Shown: piece by piece, positions 7,636 through 16,740 of the stretch | Layout of the letters: each line of letters opens with the position of its first letter | Position numbering within the stretch: the stretch's first letter is position 1 | Assembly: GCA_025655455.1 (NCBI GenBank) | Contig: JAHXIV010000013.1 | Coordinates: forward strand, 124,001 to 188,000 | Source: a gamma proteobacterium symbiont of Taylorina sp. | GTDB taxonomy: Bacteria > Pseudomonadota > Gammaproteobacteria > GRL18 | DNA length: 64,000 nucleotides | Reading direction: 5' to 3' | Translations under genes and position numbers: made by a program | The notes under the pieces: model-generated | What the model saw: only the letters and a program-made list of their open reading frames with translations | Told to the model about the DNA's origin: nothing | Database searches by the model: none

Positions 7636-9858
7636 CTAAGTTCTATCGGGAACAAGCTCAGGTTCGGGCTCACTTTCGATGGGGTCGCACACCGTTTCAA
7701 CAGGGTCGTCCCCCGTGTCATCATTTACCTTCCAGGTCGCTGCATCCTCTGACATTTCATCCTTGATCAGGGGCATCATGCAATTCGTCAGTGCAAAAAT
7801 TTCTGAGGTATAATAGACAAGCAAGGCTCCGACCAGACCCATATGCAGCATAAATACCCCGGTTAGGGTAATCACACCGGGGATCATCGAATTCAGATAG
7901 TTGGCCTGCATATTCTTTTCGAATGCCTTGGATATCTCAAACAAGGACTCGATTCTCGCCAGATCACCATCCATCAGGATAACCTGAGCCGTGTCCGTTG
8001 CGACTGTGGAGGAACCGCTCAAAGAGATAGAAATATTCGCCGCTTTTAAGGCGATGGCATCGTTTATTCCGTCACCAACATAACCCACATGCTTGCCATC
8101 CACACGCATTTTTGCGATCAGCTCGGCCTTTTGTGCGGGTAGTGTTTCAGCATAATAACTGTCTACACCAAGCTCGTGGGCAAGCCGACGGGTGGGTTCT
8201 TCCTGATCTCCCGAGATAATTGATACTGAGATGCCTTCTGCCTTTAAGTATTTGATTATTCGTTTAGCCTCTGGCCTAACACAGGGATCCAGCCTCAACA
8301 CCCCGGCGAGATGGTCATCGACTGCAACGTATACAAGTGAACTGCCTGAGGCAAGAGCTTCACTTTGTATGACGCTTAACTCAGCAGGCAAGTGAATGCC
8401 TTTCTGTTTCATAAATCGAACACTGCCAACCTGAATCAGCTTCTCATTCAACGTCACCTGTATACCGTAGCCAACCTGATAGGCGGCCTCCTCGATGGAC
8501 GGCAACGCCAGACCACGCTGCTGAGCAGCGTTCAAAATGGCTTTGGCGATTGGGTGGCTCTGACGATGCTCCGCGGCCGCAGCGTAGGTAAGCAGGGTCT
8601 CTTCATCATATGAAGCAAGTGGGTAGATCTGCCCAAGCTTGGGCAGATCGACGGTCAGGGTGCCTGTCTTGTCGAAAACCACTGTATCCAATTGCTGCAG
8701 CGTTTCCAGTGAGCGGCCATCTTTAATCAATATTCCATTCTTGGCCATGATGTGAAGAAAATTCAGCACGCTGATCGGCCCGTATAATTTCATGTCGTAA
8801 CCAAATCCGGACCAGAGAATGGCCATGGCGGGGCTGGGGCCAAGGAAAGGTAAAGTCAAGCTGCTGACGAACAGCGTTGGTGCGATAAAACCGTCAGCAA
8901 TCTTTTTCCCTCTCAATCTCAGATTCTCTTTGAAGTCCTGGGTTTGCTCCAGGATATGCCCGATCTTCCCTGCATTGGTATCAGAGCCTGTATGCTCCGC
9001 CTGAATTAATATGCGACCTGACAGCAATAGTGTAGTGGCAAAAACCGCTGCTCCGTTTTCTTTTTCGACCGGTTGCGATTCACCCGTTAGGCTATGTTGG
9101 TCGATAGTCGCGATTCCTTCCACCACCATCCCGTCGACCGGAATCACCTCACCAGCATTGACGACGACAAAATCGTTCTTGCGAACCGCTTCCAAGGGTA
9201 TCTCGACTTCTGTGCCATCAACGAACACCCATATTGAATGCGATTTCTGACTGAACCTGTCAATCAATTGTTTGTGTGAGTGTTCTTCGGTTCGTCTTAG
9301 AATCTTCAGATCCAGCAGGGCAAGGGAGCAGACGACTGTGGCAAGGAAGAAATACCCTGTTACGAGGAGGCTGATCTGGGAGACGATTTCCAGGAGCTCA
9401 GTCGTTATACGCCCTTTCCTCAGATTTCTGGACAGCTCTTGAAAGACCGGCAGGTTATTGATGAGGGTCACCATGCCCGCTACACGCAACAACGGAGTGT
9501 AGAAAAAAGTCCCGACCGCGGCGAGACCAACTAGGGCAATGGAGATATTGAGTCTCCTGTCAAGCTTTAGATTCGCCGCGTTAGTGCTATACTTGCCTTG
9601 CTGCGCAGTTAATCGCTGAAATTGCTCATCACGCTCCTGTGTCCCGCCCATGGAGATTGCAAACACCTTTCGAATGGCGAGAAACTTCTTTTTTGCGCCC
9701 TGGAACAAGTCCCGTGAGCCTTGTGAATTGGGCGCTGGCTCGGCATTGAGATTACCCATTGGGTAGCGTTTGCGCCTTAGAGTCCTGGACTGACGCCTAA
9801 AGGCCAAGCTGCTTCCGAGTGCTACAGCACTGCCTATTGCTAGAACAACATGAAGCAT
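7636..9858 (-). CDS. P-type ATPase, P1B-like core without CPC motif or metal-binding domain
   Basis: A 740-residue membrane ATPase. The catalytic core is complete: TGES (258-261), phosphorylated D396 in DKTGTLT, a P-loop GDQEEPTRRLA region and hinge GDGINDAIALKAA. Its order resembles the heavy-metal P1B group. However, the membrane segment before the phosphorylation site, where P1B pumps have CPC, SPC or a similar triad, reads GFGYDMKLYGPISVL (351-365) with no cysteine. The N-terminus is a basic stretch without a CxxC or histidine-rich metal domain. The C-terminus has an acidic tail (EPEPELVPD). The gene looks richer in G+C than its neighbours, which suggests transfer. The transported ion is unknown; calling it a copper or zinc pump would not be supported. 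Confidence 0.85.
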   Translation of the reverse strand: MLHVVLAIGSAVALGSSLAFRRQSRTLRRKRYPMGNLNAEPAPNSQGSRDLFQGAKKKFLAIRKVFAISMGGTQERDEQFQRLTAQQGKYSTNAANLKLDRRLNISIALVGLAAVGTFFYTPLLRVAGMVTLINNLPVFQELSRNLRKGRITTELLEIVSQISLLVTGYFFLATVVCSLALLDLKILRRTEEHSHKQLIDRFSQKSHSIWVFVDGTEVEIPLEAVRKNDFVVVNAGEVIPVDGMVVEGIATIDQHSLTGESQPVEKENGAAVFATTLLLSGRILIQAEHTGSDTNAGKIGHILEQTQDFKENLRLRGKKIADGFIAPTLFVSSLTLPFLGPSPAMAILWSGFGYDMKLYGPISVLNFLHIMAKNGILIKDGRSLETLQQLDTVVFDKTGTLTVDLPKLGQIYPLASYDEETLLTYAAAAEHRQSHPIAKAILNAAQQRGLALPSIEEAAYQVGYGIQVTLNEKLIQVGSVRFMKQKGIHLPAELSVIQSEALASGSSLVYVAVDDHLAGVLRLDPCVRPEAKRIIKYLKAEGISVSIISGDQEEPTRRLAHELGVDSYYAETLPAQKAELIAKMRVDGKHVGYVGDGINDAIALKAANISISLSGSSTVATDTAQVILMDGDLARIESLFEISKAFEKNMQANYLNSMIPGVITLTGVFMLHMGLVGALLVYYTSEIFALTNCMMPLIKDEMSEDAATWKVNDDTGDDPVETVCDPIESEPEPELVPDRT

Positions 9859-10332
9859 CGACGAATTCCCTCCGGTTTCTGGTGACGCATGGTAGCGGTA
9901 ATAACCTCTCTAAACAATGGTGAACAGTGCGGGTCTGAGGGTGTCGGCTTGATCTCGATGTCAGTTCGTGAGTATAAAAGTCCTACCCACAGATGTCAAT
10001 AACTTAACTTAACTGATCAATCACTCTATTCTCTGAAGCAAAGAATATTATAAAACAGTTAAAACTAAAAACCTGGAATCAAAACGAAGATGGCTATGGA
10101 TGATAACCTGCAGCAATTCTCCAATCTCTTTGAATTATCTGAAAATCTGGAGAACAATTATAAGAAAAGTCTGTTATGAGATATAATTCCAAACATAATT
10201 TATATTGGTGGAGCCTATTTCTTTCACTTTGACGTTTATGGAACCCTCAGTATTTACAGCATTGGGCTGACTGGTGGTGTTCTTAATAGTATATTCCCTG
10301 CACTTTAAGGCAAAGAAAAAATTGACTGCGAA
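9859..10332. other. Intergenic region, 474 bases, no convincing gene
   Basis: Separates two divergently oriented genes. A 29-codon frame starts at 10090 (MAMDDNLQQFSNLF) and ends at 10179, but it lacks a clear ribosome-binding site and recognisable homology. It is probably chance or a remnant. The first ~120 bases next to the P-type ATPase share its higher G+C content, and A/T-rich sequence resumes near 10000. Confidence 0.5.
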
Positions 10333-11292
10333 ATGAACCTGATCGAAACTAAAATTCCTTATTTGGACAAACACTATCCTGTATTAAAAAGACTGGAACA
10401 TTCTGACCGTGAAATTATCTCCTGGTATGCAGAAAAATATAATCAGTTTTCCTGTGAATTCAGCTTTCCCAGTCTGTATTTATGGGATGATATTTATCAC
10501 TATAAGTTATCATTTTTTAATGACTGGTTAATAGTGTTTGATACCCGAAACGATTATATTTTGATACCCATGGGTAAGGAGATTAGCCTGTCGGGTCTTT
10601 TAACCTTGTCGATAAGTCTTAAGCAAGATGGATACAGTGGCGATATTTCCAATGTTCCACCAGAGATCATTGCAAGACATCCTGAACTTGGTCACTATTA
10701 TGATATTGAAAATGAAAGGGGGCTAGCCGAGTATATTTATTCTACAGAAAAGTTAGTTGCACTTAGAGGGAAAAAATTGCGCAAGAAAAAAAATCATATC
10801 TCCCAGTTTTTACAAAACTACCCTGATTATCAAGTCAGGCCAATGGATCCCACTGTTCGCAAGGATTGCCTGGTGATGATCGAAACTATGCTGGCAGAAA
10901 ATCAGACAGTAAGTAACAGCATTCGTGAAGAAGCTATCGTTATAAGAAAAGGCTTTGAATCCTTTGACAGTATTCCGCTGGAAGGGATTGCTATTTACAT
11001 TAAAAATGACACAGAGAGCAAACTGGTTGGTTTTTCAGTTTACAGTCGCCTAAACAAGGATATCTTTACAATTCACTTTGAAAAAGTAAATTATAGCTAT
11101 CGTGGAGCCGCTCAAGTCATTAACTGGGAAACTGCTAAAGTGCTAAAAGACAAATGCAGATACATCAATAGAGAGCAGGATTTGGGAATCCCGGGCTTAA
11201 GAAAGGCTAAACTCTCATATGAACCTGAGTTGATTTATCCCGCTAATTTTTTACGTTTTAAAAATTTAACCACCGATATAGCAGGTATATAA
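10333..11292 (+). CDS. DUF2156 protein (phosphatidylglycerol lysyltransferase C-terminal-like, GNAT fold)
   Basis: A 319-residue soluble protein. Features of the DUF2156/LPG-synthase C-terminal family are the N-terminal segment FSFPSLYLWDD, the charged helix LRGKKLRKKKNHISQFLQNYP (near residues 140-160), and the C-terminal YINREQDLGIPGLRKAKLSYEPE. In MprF this double-GNAT fold transfers an aminoacyl group from tRNA to a lipid. This standalone version lacks the membrane flippase domain, so a related acyl or aminoacyl transfer is possible but unproven. It has no obvious operon partner: the next gene downstream is convergent. Confidence 0.78.
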   Translation: MNLIETKIPYLDKHYPVLKRLEHSDREIISWYAEKYNQFSCEFSFPSLYLWDDIYHYKLSFFNDWLIVFDTRNDYILIPMGKEISLSGLLTLSISLKQDGYSGDISNVPPEIIARHPELGHYYDIENERGLAEYIYSTEKLVALRGKKLRKKKNHISQFLQNYPDYQVRPMDPTVRKDCLVMIETMLAENQTVSNSIREEAIVIRKGFESFDSIPLEGIAIYIKNDTESKLVGFSVYSRLNKDIFTIHFEKVNYSYRGAAQVINWETAKVLKDKCRYINREQDLGIPGLRKAKLSYEPELIYPANFLRFKNLTTDIAGI

Positions 11293-11330
11293 ATATTATT
11301 ACGCTACCCTAAGCTTGGGAGTTATTGAAA

Positions 11331-11681
11331 CTATGGACACATATTCAAATTTCCAAGTCGGTTCTGGTCATTAATATAAGGTTCAGCTCTCATACAACCT
11401 GTTGATAATGATTGTAACGTTTTATAACACCAGATAGGTAAACCTGGGTGTAAACGATAATGAATCCATAAACCGCTGCGGCGATCCAGAAGCATCTCAT
11501 TTTCCCGTAACACAGCCAGATGCCTGGATACTTTGGGCTGAACCATTTCCAGAATATCAGTCAAATGACAAACGCATAACTCATCTTGCTGAAGTAGTAA
11601 CATGAGAATGCGTAAACGGGTTGGATCAGCCAGTGATCTGGTAAAGGATTCAGGTGAAATCATTTGTAGTGCCTTGTTCAT
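11331..11681 (-). CDS. ArsR/SmtB-family transcriptional repressor
   Basis: A 116-residue winged-helix regulator. The ELCVCHL motif (residues 34-40) carries C36 and C38, the arsenite/antimonite-type ligands of ArsR, and lies before the recognition helix VQPKVSRHLAVLRENEMLLDRRSG. The C-terminal tail has further cysteines (TGCMRAE, NMCP) that could add a ligand. A perfect 18-bp palindrome lies just before its start codon. The divergently transcribed neighbour is a class V aminotransferase, with no arsenic transporter next to it. Autoregulation is likely, and control of the divergent gene is possible. The inducer is inferred from the family only. Confidence 0.9.
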   Translation of the reverse strand: MNKALQMISPESFTRSLADPTRLRILMLLLQQDELCVCHLTDILEMVQPKVSRHLAVLRENEMLLDRRSGLWIHYRLHPGLPIWCYKTLQSLSTGCMRAEPYINDQNRLGNLNMCP

Positions 11682-11689
11682 AGTAAAGA

Positions 11690-11707
11690 TATTAGTATAT
11701 ACTAATA
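11690..11707. promoter_or_regulatory. Perfect 18-bp palindrome, probable ArsR operator
   Basis: TATTAGTATATACTAATA is an exact inverted repeat 9-26 bases upstream of the arsR start. ArsR/SmtB proteins typically bind A/T-rich palindromes of this kind near their own promoters. It lies between divergent genes, so it could also affect the aminotransferase at 11883. Confidence 0.7.
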
Positions 11708-11882
11708 ATATACATTATTTGACTTTATTCACAGCACTATAAAGCTATTCACCCAGATATTCTATTAACAGCTGATTTAAATCAAATCATCGGCTGCCGT
11801 ATGATGATTTATTACGCTTAACAGACAAATGTGCTATAACATCATTTTAAATTGAATTTTAAACTAACCGGCTGGAACAATT

Positions 11883-13232
11883 ATGAAAAATTCTAAAAAG
11901 AAGCGATCCGGCTTTGTAAAGGGTCAAAGTGATTTTACTCAACTTCCCACTAAGTTTGTTTATCTGAATAATGGAACTGAAGGCTCCATGCCGGTCAGTG
12001 TTATCAAGGCTCTTAACAAAAATCTGAAAAAATGGGCAAATGATCCGACCACCTCTTATGAAACCGATCCAGTGCTGGGGAAACGGCAGAAAAAAAACCG
12101 GCAGGCAATGGCTCAGTTTCTGGGGGTGCAGCTGAATAACGTATGTCTGACGGATAATACGACCATGGGCTTGAGTATGGTCATGATGGGTCTGAACTTT
12201 AAAGCTGAAGACAAGCTGATTATCACTAATCACGAGCATCCATCCATCACCTCACCAACGTGGATTTTAAAGCAAAAGCTGGGAATTCAGGTTGAGGTTA
12301 GAGACTTTCCACAGCCGGCAGAGCTTAGCCGGATGAATGCCGATCAATTGATCGATTATTTATTTCCAGACATTCCTGAGTTGCGCAATGCAACAGCATT
12401 ATGCATTTCCCATACCTATAATACGACCGGTGTTCGCCTGCCCCTCGATAAAGTAAAAAAGAGAACCGACAAGCTTAATATTCGCTATCTGATCGTGGAT
12501 GGCGCTCAGGGTCTGGGCATGGTTGATATGAGCAAGGCGGGAAACCGGGTGGATAACTGCGATTTTTATGCTGCTCCCACCCATAAATGGATGAATGGAC
12601 CACCGGGGACCGGTGTGCTTTATATAAAAAATCTACAGCTGTGCCCACCTGAGTTTTATCCACCGCTGAGCCAGAAAATGGGCGCCTATATGAGTGGAGA
12701 TGAAGCACATGCATGCATTCCCATGGTTGAAGCCCTTACAGTTAGGGGCTGCAGTATGATCCCTGCAAATGTAGCCCTGACTAAACTGTTGAAGTTTTTC
12801 GACAAGATAGGGGGGCAGGCAAAGGTAGAACAGCATATATTGGGTTTGTCCTGCACAGTAAGAGATTATATTGCATCACAGTCTCCTGACAGCCTGATTT
12901 CGCCTGCTGATAACGAGTTGCAATCCGGCCTGGTCTCTTTTTATCCGTTTAACTGGGAGCATCCGCAAAAGTGCTTTAAAGATAAAGATGGCGTGATTGC
13001 TGTGGTCGATAAGCTGTTGGAAGAAGGGGTGCAGGTACGCTATGTCCCTTTTCCAACTGTAGATTTTTCTGATGAATGCAAACTTCAGGGACATGCACCG
13101 AATTTGATCAGGGACTGTTCAGGAGAGCCAGTAGAGCAAACCTTTGCCATAAGGGTTTCAACGGGATATTTTAATACACCAGAGGATGTTAAGCTATTCA
13201 TGAAAACCCTGAAAAAGGTATTAACCGTTTAA
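11883..13232 (+). CDS. Class V aminotransferase-fold PLP enzyme (isopenicillin-N epimerase/cysteine desulfurase-like)
   Basis: A 449-residue enzyme of fold type I. The PLP lysine is K235 in APTHKWMNGPPGTGVLYI. D206 is in IVDGAQGLG and H118 in NHEHPS. SHTYNTTGVRLPLD (176-189) and the C-terminal IRVSTGYFNTPEDVKLFMKTL are standard for class V enzymes. No conserved cysteine loop of the SufS/NifS type is evident, so desulfurase activity is not supported. Similar proteins are annotated as isopenicillin-N epimerase-like; real substrates vary widely. It starts about 200 bases from the divergent arsR, and a Ca/H antiporter follows after 58 bases on the same strand. Confidence 0.82.
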   Translation: MKNSKKKRSGFVKGQSDFTQLPTKFVYLNNGTEGSMPVSVIKALNKNLKKWANDPTTSYETDPVLGKRQKKNRQAMAQFLGVQLNNVCLTDNTTMGLSMVMMGLNFKAEDKLIITNHEHPSITSPTWILKQKLGIQVEVRDFPQPAELSRMNADQLIDYLFPDIPELRNATALCISHTYNTTGVRLPLDKVKKRTDKLNIRYLIVDGAQGLGMVDMSKAGNRVDNCDFYAAPTHKWMNGPPGTGVLYIKNLQLCPPEFYPPLSQKMGAYMSGDEAHACIPMVEALTVRGCSMIPANVALTKLLKFFDKIGGQAKVEQHILGLSCTVRDYIASQSPDSLISPADNELQSGLVSFYPFNWEHPQKCFKDKDGVIAVVDKLLEEGVQVRYVPFPTVDFSDECKLQGHAPNLIRDCSGEPVEQTFAIRVSTGYFNTPEDVKLFMKTLKKVLTV

Positions 13233-13290
13233 CAGGCACTGCTCATCACTCTCTTTTTCAGGGGCGACGAATTAACCATAGAGAAATATC

Positions 13291-14352
13291 ATGAACCTAT
13301 ATCTTCTTTTGATTTTCATCCCGGTGACATTATGTCTTGACTGGTTCGAAGCAAATCCAACCCTTATTTTCGTGTGCTCAGGTCTGACCATTGTACTGTT
13401 GGCTGATTTGTTAGGTAAAGCAACAGAGAGTATCTCCGCTTTTATAGGCCCAACCCTTGGAGGTTTACTCGCCGCCACGATGGGCAATGCGCCTGAACTG
13501 ATTATTTCGCTATCTGCACTAAAAGCAGGCCTGTACGAGGTGGTCAAGGCAGCCATTACCGGATCCATCGTCGGAAATCTGCTGCTCGGGGTGGGGCTTG
13601 CGATATTTTTAGGCGGCCTGGGCAGGGAAAAACTTGAATTTAATCGAACCTCAACCGGGATGAGTTCAGGACTCTTGATGCTCGCCAGCGTCGGGCTAAT
13701 TGTGCCGGCCATTTCCCATTTTACAACCGGACAGAAAACAGAACTCAGTACTGAAATTGCGATTGTGCTGTTTGTAGCGTATCTGTTGAGCCTGGTGTTT
13801 ACCCTGAAGACTCATAAGCATTTATTCCAGGCCGAAGTTGCAAAGCCTGCTGATGGGCGCGTAGCGAAGGAAGTGGAAGAAAATCTATGGGGGAAAAAAC
13901 AGGCTATTGGTATTTTAGTGGCCGTTTCAGTCGGCATTGCATTTATGAGTGAAACTCTGACCGGGGCTATTGAGCCTGCTGCAGAAAGTCTTCACTTCAC
14001 GCCAATATTTGCGGGTGTGATTTTTCTGGCTTTTTTTGGAAATGCTTCAGACCTGATGAATGCGGTGAGATTTGCCAGAAAAAATCAAATGGAACTGTCA
14101 ATGGGAATCGCCGTTGGCGCAAGCACACAGTTAGTGATGTTTGTCGTTCCCGTACTGATTTTCGCCAGTTATTTTATCGGTCCTAAACCTCTGGATTTAC
14201 TTTTTGTCCCATTTGAAATTGCCGCTATTGTAATTGCCGTTCTGATCAACAGAAGCTTGACGGCTGATGGAGAATCACACTGGATGGAGGGCGTGATGTT
14301 ACTGGGTGTCTATCTGATATTGGCCATCGGGTTCTTCTTTCTTCCTGTCTGA
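13291..14352 (+). CDS. cax: Calcium/proton antiporter, CaCA superfamily CAX type
   Basis: A 353-residue inner-membrane exchanger that exports Ca2+ using the proton gradient. Two inverted halves carry the c-repeat motifs: GNAPELIISLSALKAG (near residue 67) and FFGNASDLMNAVRFARKNQ (near residue 245). These contain the ion-coordinating Glu and Asp. About eleven hydrophobic segments are predicted. The length is typical of bacterial CAX proteins, which are around 350 residues. It follows the aminotransferase in the same direction with a short gap and may be cotranscribed; no functional link is obvious. Confidence 0.92.
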   Translation: MNLYLLLIFIPVTLCLDWFEANPTLIFVCSGLTIVLLADLLGKATESISAFIGPTLGGLLAATMGNAPELIISLSALKAGLYEVVKAAITGSIVGNLLLGVGLAIFLGGLGREKLEFNRTSTGMSSGLLMLASVGLIVPAISHFTTGQKTELSTEIAIVLFVAYLLSLVFTLKTHKHLFQAEVAKPADGRVAKEVEENLWGKKQAIGILVAVSVGIAFMSETLTGAIEPAAESLHFTPIFAGVIFLAFFGNASDLMNAVRFARKNQMELSMGIAVGASTQLVMFVVPVLIFASYFIGPKPLDLLFVPFEIAAIVIAVLINRSLTADGESHWMEGVMLLGVYLILAIGFFFLPV

Positions 14353-14510
14353 AGCATCAGGAAGGGTCATGTTTTGGCTTGCACGGAATTAATCATCAGG
14401 CAGACTAAAGCCATCAGGAATTTTTTTATGTAGTTATTGCATAAATTTTATCAATACATTGCATATTCTGGTAGCATACTGTTTCCGCAATTCATATGGC
14501 ATAAAAAACT

Positions 14511-15482
14511 ATGGTCAGTTTCAAAAAAGACAACATTGGTTCAGATTCAAAGCAGTTCATAAAACAGGATATGTATTCCCGATTAAAGCGTGGACTCACC
14601 AAAACCCGTGATATTCTGAATACCGATGTAATGGAACTGATACAAAGCCAACAGGAAATCAATGAGGATCTGTTGGAACAGCTTGAAGATCAGTTAATGA
14701 TGGCCGATGTGGGCGTAGAGGCAACTCAGTACATCAGCGCCCACCTGTCTGAAGTTATGCATGATAAAAAGCTCAATAGCAGTGAAGATATGTACCACAT
14801 CCTGCAATCCTCCATGAATGACATTCTGATAAAAAGCGAACGACCCTTATCTGTAGATCGTGAAAAAAAGCCTTTTGTCATTTTAATGGTCGGCATCAAC
14901 GGTGCGGGTAAAACCACGACTATCGGTAAACTGGCTCAGCAATTCAAGGATAGTGGGCTCAGCATCATGATGGCGGCTGGCGACACCTTCCGCGCCGCAG
15001 CCACAGAACAATTACAGGAATGGGGGAAACGCCTTGATATTCCGGTCATCAGCCAGAGTAAGGGGGCAGATGCTGCTTCTGTCATCTATGACGCACTGCA
15101 GTCCGCTCAATCGCATCAGGTTGATGTGTTAATCGCCGATACAGCGGGTCGTCTACACACCCAGAAAAATCTGATGAATGAACTGGAAAAAATCAAAAGG
15201 GTCATCTCCAAACTTGACCCTACTGCTCCACACGAAACCATGCTGGTGCTGGATGCAGGAACCGGTCAAAATGCACTGGTACAGGCCAGGCATTTCAATG
15301 AAGCTATCGGCATCAGCGGCATCACCCTGACCAAGCTTGATGGCACTGCAAAAGGCGGTATTGTCTTTAGCATCGCGCAACAGATGAAACTACCGATCCG
15401 TTACATTGGTGTAGGAGAAACCGCTCAGGACTTACGGGTATTCGACTCAAAGGAGTTCATAAAAGCACTGTTATCCCATTGA
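14511..15482 (+). CDS. ftsY: Signal recognition particle receptor FtsY
   Basis: GTPase that docks SRP-ribosome complexes at the membrane. The 323-residue protein has the N domain ([15 protein letters not shown] onward) and the G domain. G motifs are [35 protein letters not shown] and [11 protein letters not shown]. The acidic A domain of Escherichia coli FtsY is nearly absent; only about 20 residues precede the N domain, as in many short FtsY proteins. Start choice is uncertain: neither the ATG at 14511 nor the internal one at 14571 has a well-spaced ribosome-binding site. The usual neighbours rsmD and ftsEX are not here. Confidence 0.95.
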   Translation: MVSFKKDNIGSDSKQFIKQDMYSRLKRGLTKTRDILNTDVMELIQSQQEINEDLLEQLEDQLMMADVGVEATQYISAHLSEVMHDKKLNSSEDMYHILQSSMNDILIKSERPLSVDREKKPFVILMVGINGAGKTTTIGKLAQQFKDSGLSIMMAAGDTFRAAATEQLQEWGKRLDIPVISQSKGADAASVIYDALQSAQSHQVDVLIADTAGRLHTQKNLMNELEKIKRVISKLDPTAPHETMLVLDAGTGQNALVQARHFNEAIGISGITLTKLDGTAKGGIVFSIAQQMKLPIRYIGVGETAQDLRVFDSKEFIKALLSH

Positions 15483-15966
15483 GGATAATATTTTTTTCTG
15501 ACTTCTGATGAATTATGAAACAGCTTATATCACTGTAAAAGCATTATACGGTAGAAGTTAATAATAAAAAGTCAATAATATCAACCAACCTTCTGACTGA
15601 AATAGGGTGACTCATGACAGGCTGGAAAATCTTCTTGCATCCTACTTTGAACAATTATGAATGGCTGGTAACTGGAAGTTTAAGATTGAGCTGAGCTAAC
15701 TCGTAATAACCGCTTAAGGTCATTAGCTAAATTATTAGTGATGAACTAGATATTTAACAATAATAGCCCCCCTATAAAAGACCTTAATGCCACTTTATAC
15801 TGTCTAAACATTTTATGTATTTGTAATAATATTAATTTAATTTCACAGTATTCTGTAAGGTCTGCTTTTTTCAAATAACACAAAGTCATAGATGTCTCTT
15901 ATATTTTCAATGTGAGAACGAAAACTCAACACCTTCCAGTATCATGATGAGTATATATTTCTATGA
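15483..15966. other. Intergenic region, 484 bases, between convergent ftsY and dsbA
   Basis: Only short frames (under 30 codons) are present, such as one starting at 15614. An 8-bp inverted pair (TTAAGGTC near 15715, GACCTTAA near 15780) is separated by about 60 bases. No tRNA-like T-loop or clear terminator was found. Confidence 0.4.
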
Positions 15967-16590
15967 TTATTTTTTAGCCTCTTTTTTAATTTTTTCTGCC
16001 AGAAAATCGACAACTTTAAAGACATTATCATGACTTTCCGCTAGAGTACCATTGGTCATATATTTACCCTGAACCACAATATTCGGCACAGATTTAATAT
16101 CATAGGCTTTCGTCATGTTCTTTGCACGACGTGTTTTGGCTGCCACGGTAAATGAACTCAAGGCCTGTTCCAGTTTCTCTCCACTCACACCATGCGCCTC
16201 AAATACTGCTTTCAGGTCTTCTAATGAACGCGCTTTCTTACCTTCGCCATGCATTGCTTCAAAAATAATCGGATGCATTTTTTCCTGAACCCCTAACACT
16301 TCTGCAGCGTAATACAAACTGGCCAGTGCTTCCCAATTGTCATTGAAAACAGCAGGAATATGTATAAATTCAATATTATCAGGCTTTGTTTCCATCCATT
16401 TTTCAATATAGGGCTCAAAACGATAACAATGCGGACAAGCATAGGAAAAGAATTCTATGACTTCAACTTTTCCATCTGTTGGTGCCGGCTGTGCTTTAGG
16501 CAATAATTTATATTCAATGCCTTCATCATAGTCCGCTGAAGCAAAGCTGCTCATACCTAACAGCAAAACAAAAGCCAAAAACTGTCGCAT
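15967..16590 (-). CDS. dsbA: Thiol:disulfide interchange protein DsbA
   Basis: Periplasmic disulfide oxidase, 207 residues from the ATG at 16590. That start is preferred because AAGGA lies eight bases upstream and a signal peptide begins there (MRQFLAFVLLLGMSSFASA). A longer frame, open to 16818, would overlap ccsA and has no such signal. The active site is CPHC at residues 52-55 in FFSYACPHCYRF. The cis-Pro loop is in KSVPNIVVQGKY. It is the last gene after the cytochrome c maturation genes ccsA and resB on the same strand, consistent with a role in handling apocytochrome or other periplasmic thiols. A copy of the dispersed repeat lies immediately upstream. Confidence 0.95.
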   Translation of the reverse strand: MRQFLAFVLLLGMSSFASADYDEGIEYKLLPKAQPAPTDGKVEVIEFFSYACPHCYRFEPYIEKWMETKPDNIEFIHIPAVFNDNWEALASLYYAAEVLGVQEKMHPIIFEAMHGEGKKARSLEDLKAVFEAHGVSGEKLEQALSSFTVAAKTRRAKNMTKAYDIKSVPNIVVQGKYMTNGTLAESHDNVFKVVDFLAEKIKKEAKK

Positions 16591-16651
16591 AATATTTATC
16601 CTTATTTTGTATTTAAAATTGGGGTGCCACATTAACTCCGTCCCCTTATCG

Positions 16652-16740
16652 ATCTTATCAAACATAAGCCTGCCCACTGTCTTATTTGCAGGTGAAGATG
16701 TTCGCAAAACGACAGGGTGCAAGTTTATTGGCTGAGGGCT
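16652..16740 (-). repeat. Dispersed structured element, copy A (upstream of dsbA)
   Basis: One of four related ~90-bp intergenic sequences. Read on the minus strand, the outer stem is CTGTC paired with GACAG. The inner stem is TTTGC paired with GCAAA around a loop beginning GAACAT. TTATGTTTGATAAG follows at the dsbA-proximal end. It begins at the ccsA stop codon and ends about 60 bases before the dsbA start. Confidence 0.7.

Noticed and set aside
10090..10179. A 29-codon gene in the gap before the DUF2156 gene
   Set aside because: No convincing ribosome-binding site, no recognised family, and length near what chance allows.
11883..13232. Cysteine desulfurase (SufS/IscS type)
   Set aside because: The fold fits, but no conserved cysteine loop before the C-terminus is evident, and no Fe-S assembly genes are nearby.
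13272..13712. A 146-codon minus-strand open frame
   Set aside because: Antisense to the Ca/H antiporter, with no independent signals.
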